Shown here: positions 59,206-64,000 of the stretch, in pieces
Numbering within the stretch: position 1 is the stretch's first letter
Layout: the number at the start of each line of letters is the position of its first letter
Origin: Mangrovibacter yixingensis
Lineage (GTDB): Bacteria > Pseudomonadota > Gammaproteobacteria > Enterobacterales > Enterobacteriaceae
Assembly: GCF_020523985.1 (NCBI RefSeq)
Contig: NZ_JAIVKM010000001.1
Location: 2,229,879 to 2,293,878, forward strand
Reading direction: 5' to 3'
Length of the DNA stretch: 64,000 nucleotides
Notes under the pieces: model-generated
Databases searched by the model: none
What the model saw: only the letters and a program-made list of their open reading frames with translations
What the model was told of the DNA's origin: nothing
Translations under genes and position numbers: made by a program

Positions 59206-59874
59206 TTAGTTATGGTGGCGCACTGCGCGTAAAAATTCCTGCCGGGTATTCTGGCTGGATTTAAATAACCCGCCCAACGATGTTGTGGTGGTTGCACTGG
59301 TTGCATCGCGAATACCACGCGCTTTTACACAATAATGTACGGCATCGATTGATACGGCAACATTATTGGTTCCCAGCAGAGTTTGAAGTGCCACTAATAT
59401 TTGCTGAGTCAGACGTTCCTGAACCTGTGGTCGCTGAGCAAAGAACTGCACAATACGGTTAATTTTTGACAAACCGATCACCGCTTCTTTTGGAATATAA
59501 GCCACGGTAGCTTTGCCATCAATAGTAACGAAATGGTGTTCACAGGTACTGGTGAGAGTAATATCACGCACCGTAACCATTTCATCCACTTTCATTTTAT
59601 TTTCAATGACAGTGATTTTAGGGAAATTCGCATAATCCAGGCCAGAAAAGATTTCATCGACATACATTTTTGCAATGCGATGCGGCGTTTCCATCAGGCT
59701 GTCATCACTCAAATCCAGATTCATGAGTTGCATGATACCTGTCATGTGTTCTGCAATGCGTGCTTTGCGGGTTTCGTTATCCAGTTGCTCGGCAGGTTGG
59801 CGTAACGGTGTTTCCAGCCCCCGGGCAACCAAAGCGTCATGGACCTGGGCGGCTTCTTTACTGAGTGATGGCAT
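59206..59874 (-). CDS. folE: GTP cyclohydrolase I FolE
   Basis: Makes 7,8-dihydroneopterin triphosphate from GTP, the first step of folate synthesis. It is 222 aa, as in E. coli. Zinc/catalytic residues are in [15 protein letters not shown] (Cys, His) and [12 protein letters not shown] (Cys). AGGAG lies before the ATG at 59874; the adjacent TTG at 59877 is rejected. Confidence 0.98.
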   Translation of the reverse strand: MPSLSKEAAQVHDALVARGLETPLRQPAEQLDNETRKARIAEHMTGIMQLMNLDLSDDSLMETPHRIAKMYVDEIFSGLDYANFPKITVIENKMKVDEMVTVRDITLTSTCEHHFVTIDGKATVAYIPKEAVIGLSKINRIVQFFAQRPQVQERLTQQILVALQTLLGTNNVAVSIDAVHYCVKARGIRDATSATTTTSLGGLFKSSQNTRQEFLRAVRHHN

Positions 59875-59877
59875 CAA

Positions 59878-60103
59878 ATTTCTCCTGCAGGTGTCTCGTG
59901 CCTTACCCTACGTGGGGCAAAGTTTATGCTCATTTTGCGGCACCGCGCACGTTTAATCCAGTACCATGAAGGATTATTATTGAAATAGGTGCAGCCATGC
60001 ACCAGAAGAAAATACTATGACGTTATTGGCTGGCGGAACAGAAGAAAAAAGAATATTGCTCTGACTATTTCTGGATTTAAATACCAGAACCCGCGCGATA
60101 GAA
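59878..60103. other. Intergenic region between folE and the dispersed element
   Basis: About 225 bp that holds the folE promoter region. I see no gene and no clear further signal before the palindromic element at 60104. Confidence 0.4.
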
Positions 60104-60287
60104 AAGCCAGCGCAAGCGCTGGCCTGATGCTGATGACAAACCTCATATCTGCACAGAGCCAGAGGTTGTCACCCAATAAAAACCTGGAAAATCAATTTAT
60201 TGATTTTCGGCTGCTAACTAAAAAGAAGGGAAAACCACGCTTTTCCCTTCTTTTTCATCAATATAAAGCCAGCGCAAGCGCTGGCTT
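60104..60287 (+). repeat. Dispersed palindromic element, copy 2 (paired hairpins around a conserved core)
   Basis: Hairpins with arms AAGCCAGCG and CGCTGGCTT around CAAG stand at 60104-60125 (one base off, GGCCT for GGCTT) and 60266-60287. The 140-bp core between them aligns with the reverse complement of 30640-30780 at about 88%, and has the same inner stems: AAAATCAAT/ATTGATTTT and AAAGAAGGGAAAA/TTTTCCCTTCTTT. On the reverse strand the hairpin farther from the 60316-60666 gene runs into TTTTC, like a terminator. The element lies in the same orientation relative to its upstream gene as copy 1 does to metG. Confidence 0.8.
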
Positions 60288-60315
60288 CAGGTGATAATCA
60301 ATGAGCTACTACCTG

Positions 60316-60666
60316 TTAACCTGCAGGTTGTTCTGCTGGTTTCTCTTTAGCAGCCGGTGCGGGTACTGGGGGCAGCGGCGGTAACTCACGCACCTCAACA
60401 CGCACATCATAACGTTTGCCTTTTTCAAGCGCTGGTACATCGCCTGTCAGCTTTTTCAGTGCTTCTGCCGGGTCTGACGTTTGCATTGAAGACTGATAGA
60501 CCGGAGGCATCATCATGGGTGGCATAAACTGCCCATGACCACGCGGCGCCATCATTTTCTGGCCTTCATGATGAGCGGATTTTGCTGTTTCCTGCTGTGC
60601 TGCAAAAGCAGTCGCCCCTGCAGCCATCAGGCACACAGCAACTAAAGCCTTGTATGTTTTCTTCAT
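60316..60666 (-). CDS. Small secreted Met/Pro/His-rich protein
   Basis: A 116-aa exported protein with signal peptide (MKKTYKALVAVCLMAAGATA, cleavage near AFAA). The mature part is rich in His, Met and Pro (EGQKMMAPRGHGQFMPPMMM, then a Pro-rich end LPPLPPVPAPAAKEK). AAGGAG lies eight bases before the ATG at 60666; the TTG upstream is rejected. A periplasmic metal-binding or envelope role is possible, as Met/His clusters bind copper, but I do not recognise the family. It follows the RcnB-like gene by 38 bp. Confidence 0.75.
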   Translation of the reverse strand: MKKTYKALVAVCLMAAGATAFAAQQETAKSAHHEGQKMMAPRGHGQFMPPMMMPPVYQSSMQTSDPAEALKKLTGDVPALEKGKRYDVRVEVRELPPLPPVPAPAAKEKPAEQPAG

Positions 60667-60704
60667 ACCCAAAACTCCTTACAGGCGCATGGTGCGCCAA
60701 TGCA

Positions 60705-61106
60705 TTAGTGGTGCAATGCACTATTCAGAATGATGGAAGTAATCACACCGGTTGCGGCAGCAATCAAGACATAGTTACCGTCGATGTAGGCCCAATGCTG
60801 CCCTGATGGCGGCGTTGGTAACCCACGGTCACGCCAATCATTCACACGATAGTCATCGCCTCTGAAACGGTCCGGAGCCGGATGCCCGCGCCGGAAATCA
60901 TGCCCATTCCATGCAAAGTGATCACCCTGATGCATTTTTTTAGAATCATAGTGCTCTTTACCATGATTCTGTGGCTGCCCCTGATGCTCGTGGCCTTGTT
61001 GTTCTTGCCAGGGCTGCCCTTGGTTATCAGGCCCATGGTCGTCTGCCCAGGCTACCGAAGTCATAGAACATGCAGTAATCAGTGCTAATGCAATCAGCTT
61101 TTTCAT
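60705..61106 (-). CDS. RcnB-family periplasmic protein
   Basis: A 133-aa periplasmic protein with a signal peptide (cleavage near AWAD, residue about 21), a His/Gln/Gly-rich middle (QGQPWQEQQGHEHQGQ) and a C-terminal RcnB domain (WRDRGLPTPPSGQHWAYIDG, NYVLIAAATGVI). RcnB modulates nickel/cobalt export in E. coli; this protein has a longer His-rich region than E. coli RcnB (112 aa), so it is a relative and not a certain orthologue. No RcnA is present nearby. Confidence 0.85.
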   Translation of the reverse strand: MKKLIALALITACSMTSVAWADDHGPDNQGQPWQEQQGHEHQGQPQNHGKEHYDSKKMHQGDHFAWNGHDFRRGHPAPDRFRGDDYRVNDWRDRGLPTPPSGQHWAYIDGNYVLIAAATGVITSIILNSALHH

Positions 61107-61296
61107 AAGTCACCTCTTCTCCTTATGGATGACTTAGTTTTACAAGACAACAGTGGAGAAAATGTGGAAAAGCGGTAATGTCGGAGAATTCCTGGAAGAA
61201 TAGTTTATTGTTCAGCAGATTATTCTGATACGGAAAGAAATCGGTATAACACCCTGTGTTCCATGCATAATGGCCGCGGCTGATAACCGGGCGTAT

Positions 61297-61326
61297 CTGT
61301 TCAGGCAGGCCACCCTGCCTGAACAG
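61297..61326 (-). terminator. 13-bp hairpin after the iron ABC operon
   Basis: CTGTTCAGGCAGG pairs perfectly with CCTGCCTGAACAG around CCAC, 11 bp past the ATPase stop. There is no T-run, so its role may be RNA protection or termination. Confidence 0.6.
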
Positions 61327-61336
61327 GCCGGAAGGG

Positions 61337-62125
61337 TTACATTTCCAGTGAGGTAGTCAGCCCATCAATAACCACTTGCGGTGTACCACGCGAGCAACGC
61401 TCAATACGCCCTTTCACCCCGTAAACTTCCGCCAGGCTTTCCGCCGTGATAACCGCTGCTGGCTCACCACTGGCTACCAGGTTGCCATTTTTCAGCATCA
61501 ACACATGCTCACCATGACGCAGTGCGATATTAATATCATGCACCACTACCACCGTTATCATATTGCGTTTGCGGGTTTCGCGGGCTACCAGGTCCATGAC
61601 ATGAAACTGGTAATTGAGGTCAAGCGCACTGAGCGGTTCATCGAGCAATAATAATTCCGGGCGGCGAATTAGCGACTGAGCCAGGCCAACCAACTGCTTT
61701 TGCCCACCTGAAAGTTGGTCCAGATAGCTCATTGCCAGGTGCGAAATCCCTAGCTGGTCGAGCAGATTCATTACTTCCTGCTCATGAGATGCATTGGCAT
61801 GGCCGCCAGATGCACGTTGTGCAACGATTATCGATTCCAGCACATGCAAGTGGACACCCGCCGGTAAACTCTGCGGCAAATAAACCACTTTCTCTGCCCG
61901 TTTCACAAAAGGCAGCGCCATCAGGTCTTCCCCATCAAGCACTAACTGGCCTTGTGCTTTATTCAGCCCGGCCAGCGAACGCATCAGCGTGGATTTGCCA
62001 CAGCCATTAGGGCCAAGTAAAACGGTGATTTTCCCGCGGGGTAGCGGGCCAACATTCAGATCACTGATAATCTGGCGTTTAGGGTAACCGGCATTGAACT
62101 CGCGAATAATTAAACCACTCATCAT
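61337..62125 (-). CDS. Ferric-siderophore-type ABC ATPase (FepC/FhuC family)
   Basis: A 262-aa ATPase with Walker A GPNGCGKST near residue 38, Q-loop VVYLPQSLPAGVHLHVLES, signature LSGGQKQLVGLAQSL, Walker B LLLLDEPLSALDLN and HDINIALRHG, all FepC-like. The ATG at 62125 overlaps the permease stop (ATGA) with GGGGGAG upstream. It works with the 62122-63210 permease; no binding protein is in the window. Confidence 0.9.
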   Translation of the reverse strand: MMSGLIIREFNAGYPKRQIISDLNVGPLPRGKITVLLGPNGCGKSTLMRSLAGLNKAQGQLVLDGEDLMALPFVKRAEKVVYLPQSLPAGVHLHVLESIIVAQRASGGHANASHEQEVMNLLDQLGISHLAMSYLDQLSGGQKQLVGLAQSLIRRPELLLLDEPLSALDLNYQFHVMDLVARETRKRNMITVVVVHDINIALRHGEHVLMLKNGNLVASGEPAAVITAESLAEVYGVKGRIERCSRGTPQVVIDGLTTSLEM

Positions 62126-63210
62126 ACGCTCCCCCGGTGACGCAAAATAATACTCAGGAAGAAAGGCACCCCTACCAACGATGTCACTATCCCTACCGGA
62201 ATAATGACGCCTGGGATGATATTCTTCGAAGCAACAGATGCCATCGACAACACCAATGCGCCAATCAGCACACTACCCGGCAAGTAAAAACGGTGGTCTT
62301 CACCAAACACCAGGCGGGCAATATGTGGTGCAACAAGGCCGATAAAGCCAATCGGGCCGACAAATGCTACAGATAACGCAGACAGGATACTGATACGCAG
62401 TAAGGTTGCCAGGCGCAGGCGGCGCACGTCAATCCCGAAGCTGACAGCGCGGTCTTCCCCCAGGCGCAATGCAGTGAGCTTCCACGAACTCATCATCGAA
62501 AGCGGTAAAATAACTGCAAATGCCAGAGCAAGAACACCCAGTTTGTCCCAGGAGGCTCTTGCCAGGCTGCCCATGGTCCAGAAAACCAGCCCCTGCAACG
62601 TATCTTCGCTGGCAACAAACTGCAACATAGAAACCAGCGCATTAAAGGTAAACACCAGCGCAATACCGAACAACACCACGCCCGATGTCGCGACTTGTGT
62701 CCAGCGGGTAATAGCATCAAGCAGTAAGGCCGCGATTAACGCAAAAACGAAGGCATTGGCCGAAATAAACCACTGGTCAGGCACACCAGGTATGCCAATT
62801 CCCAGCACAATAGCCAGTGCGGCACCAAATGCCGCCGCAGAAGAGACACCCAGAGTAAATGGGCTGGCAAGTGGGTTATTGAGTATGGTCTGCATCTCTG
62901 CCCCGGCAAGGCCAAGCGCCATACCCACCATTACAGCCATGAGTGCATAAGGCAGGCGAATATCCCAGACAATCACCCGGGTTCCTGGATTGGCGCTGGA
63001 TGGGTCAATCAGCGTATGCCATAGCGTACCCAACGATAAACCTGAAGGGCCAAGAGTAAAATCCAGCAACAGCGATGCCAGAATGGCAAGAACAATCACG
63101 CCAAGTAACCAGTAACGGTGATACAACACCTTCTGGTAACGGCCCATCACGTTATTGGAAGATGATGATTGAGACGTTGATTGTGACATTGATTCGGTGG
63201 TTACACTCAT
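62122..63210 (-). CDS. Iron-siderophore/cobalamin-type ABC permease (FecCD family)
   Basis: A 362-aa inner-membrane permease with about ten hydrophobic segments and FecCD marks: GLAGAEMQTILNNPLASPFTLGVSSAAAFGA, GSLARASWDKLG, and VGPIGFIGLVAPHIARLVFGEDHRF. A Ser-rich N-terminal tail (residues 1-20) precedes the first helix. It is first in the two-gene unit. A Fur-like site lies about 260 bp upstream (63472-63490). Substrate is probably a ferric siderophore. Confidence 0.9.
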   Translation of the reverse strand: MSVTTESMSQSTSQSSSSNNVMGRYQKVLYHRYWLLGVIVLAILASLLLDFTLGPSGLSLGTLWHTLIDPSSANPGTRVIVWDIRLPYALMAVMVGMALGLAGAEMQTILNNPLASPFTLGVSSAAAFGAALAIVLGIGIPGVPDQWFISANAFVFALIAALLLDAITRWTQVATSGVVLFGIALVFTFNALVSMLQFVASEDTLQGLVFWTMGSLARASWDKLGVLALAFAVILPLSMMSSWKLTALRLGEDRAVSFGIDVRRLRLATLLRISILSALSVAFVGPIGFIGLVAPHIARLVFGEDHRFYLPGSVLIGALVLSMASVASKNIIPGVIIPVGIVTSLVGVPFFLSIILRHRGSV

Positions 63211-63214
63211 TACA

Positions 63215-63451
63215 TCTAAACCTTTACGGCGTCATGCTCATCATTAAACGCCTGCCAGCTCACGCCGTCAGGCTCTCGGGTTAAACACCCGTACAGGCAA
63301 CAACCATGTGCACTCAGGCTACGAAAAAACAGGATGTTGGGACCAATACAGGTACTATCCAGGGTACGTCCGTAAGTGTTTGTATGCCGCCTTGCTGTAA
63401 ATAGATCTGCACAGCGTGATTACCCGGCAAAATAAATACGACCGCAGGCAT
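63215..63451 (-). other. Overlapping short frames upstream of the iron permease (possible remnant)
   Basis: Two reverse-strand frames look protein-like. One is 45 codons from an ATG at 63451 (ends at 63314; GNHAVQIYLQQGGIQTL). The other is open from 63419 to a TAG at 63215, has no ATG (RTLDSTCIGPNILFFRS, then GCCLYGCLTREPDGV), and stops five bases before the permease ATG. They could be a frameshifted gene or a leader. No family was recognised. Confidence 0.3.
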
Positions 63452-63471
63452 ATATGCCCGCCAACGATAAG

Positions 63472-63490
63472 ACAAATGATAATTCTTATC
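63472..63490. promoter_or_regulatory. Fur-like box upstream of the iron transport genes
   Basis: The 19-mer beginning ACAAATGATAATTCTT matches the Fur consensus GATAATGATAATCATTATC at 14 of 19 bases, including ATGATAAT. Its position upstream of a FecCD-type operon fits iron repression. Confidence 0.6.
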
Positions 63491-63659
63491 AATTCTATAG
63501 TTATAAAAACCTCATTTTTTACACGCGCAACGGTTATAAATCAACGTATACACGTAAAAACTACACATATTGTGTAAGTTTTCCCTGACCGGGAACAAAA
63601 TTGCAGCAATTGCCCTGTCCCTTGCCTGTTAACCAGCAGTAAGACCGGATTAAGTCCGC

Positions 63660-64000
63660 AGCTTAAAATGAACGGAATTTGCACCGAACCGGCATCCGGC
63701 TCAGTGAACGTATGCAGCCACAGTAAAATGTTCTGCCAGCACAGCGCTGGTTGCGCGCCGTGTCAGCCACACAGGTTTCTCTCACCGCCCGCGCACGCAG
63801 GGGGCCCGGCCCCCCTGCACCCCCGTTGGTGGCTGGCAAAATCGCCGCTTCGCGGACATTCGGCTTACCCCGGCAGGCTTCTCGGGTACCGCTCCGAGTC
63901 GGCTTCCTGCCTCCCGTCGCTCTGCCTGCATCCATGCAGGCAGCCCCGGCCCGCCAGGCACGCCTCAACGATTTCGAGGCCACTAACACCACCGCCTGTA
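63660..64000. other. GC-rich segment running off the window end
   Basis: About 340 bp with markedly higher G+C than the flanking DNA. Several overlapping frames are open on both strands. On the + strand one starts with an ATG at 63669 (MNGICTEPASGSVNVC) and runs to the window end; another includes GKIAASRTFGLPRQASR and is also open. This points to a compositionally foreign segment, perhaps the edge of a prophage-like or satellite element, but no gene can be assigned. Confidence 0.35.

Noticed and set aside
60104..60287. ERIC or REP/BIME element
   Set aside because: The core does not contain the ERIC central palindrome or the REP consensus as I know them; size alone is similar.
59989..60294. 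101-codon + strand ORF
   Set aside because: Most of it lies inside the palindromic element and the peptide is made by its repeated hairpin sequence.
63663..63992. 109-codon reverse-strand ORF rich in Arg, Gly and Ala
   Set aside because: High G+C leaves several frames open on both strands here; none has clear coding support.

Overview
The window reads as chromosomal DNA from a member of the Enterobacteriaceae. Many predicted proteins match Escherichia coli proteins almost end to end (Mrp, MetG, YohO, YehW/X/Y, OsmF, BglX, Dld, YohC, YohD, DusC, YohJ, YohK, Cdd, SanA, MglC/A/B, GalS, YeiB, FolE, BtsS, BtsR). From yohO to folE the gene order follows the E. coli yehW-to-folE order, with local replacements. 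The species cannot be named from this evidence.

Region 1 (1-11.4 kb) is accessory metabolism and sensing. It holds the 5' end of hutH, an NMT1/TauA-type ABC transporter whose promoter region carries the same HutC-like operator as hutH, a membrane chemoreceptor, a small zinc-ribbon gene, and a second ABC transporter. That second transporter is interleaved with a cytoplasmic alkaline-phosphatase-superfamily hydrolase, and a GntR/UTRA regulator is divergent across a perfect 12-bp palindrome. It looks like import and cleavage of a phosphorus-containing metabolite. Region 2 (11.4-17 kb) has a small hypothetical gene, an omptin protease, and a sugar-acid-type operon (DeoR-HTH/PfkB fusion, DapA-family aldolase, MFS transporter). 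Region 3 (17-22.5 kb) holds two FIST-domain sensors pointing at each other, one ending in a diguanylate cyclase and one in a soluble chemoreceptor module, followed by an odd G/T-rich repeat tract.

Region 4 (22.5-31 kb) has btsS-btsR followed by a short CstA-family transporter, then mrp and metG (divergent) and yohO. Region 5 (31-44 kb) is the conserved block yehW-yehX-yehY-osmF, bglX, dld, pbpG (with an unusual His-rich linker), yohC, yohD, a LysR gene and dusC. Region 6 (44-49.5 kb) replaces other genes with a small hypothetical, a decayed carboxylesterase, and a LysR gene divergent from an aldehyde dehydrogenase / CMD protein / quinone oxidoreductase operon. Region 7 (49.7-59.9 kb) is yohJK, cdd, sanA, mglBAC, galS, yeiB and folE. 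Region 8 (60-64 kb) carries two small secreted, probably metal-related proteins, a Fur-boxed ferric-siderophore-type permease plus ATPase without a binding protein, and a GC-rich segment running off the end.

The strongest unexplained signal is a dispersed, highly palindromic element of about 185 bp, present twice (30618-30802 and 60104-60287). Its core of about 141 bp is about 88% identical between copies and is bounded by two copies of a 22-bp hairpin. The two hairpins match each other within a copy but differ completely between copies. Both copies lie downstream of a gene, in the same orientation relative to it, and the distal hairpin has a T-run. This is what a small element that inserts at intrinsic terminators and duplicates the terminator hairpin would look like.
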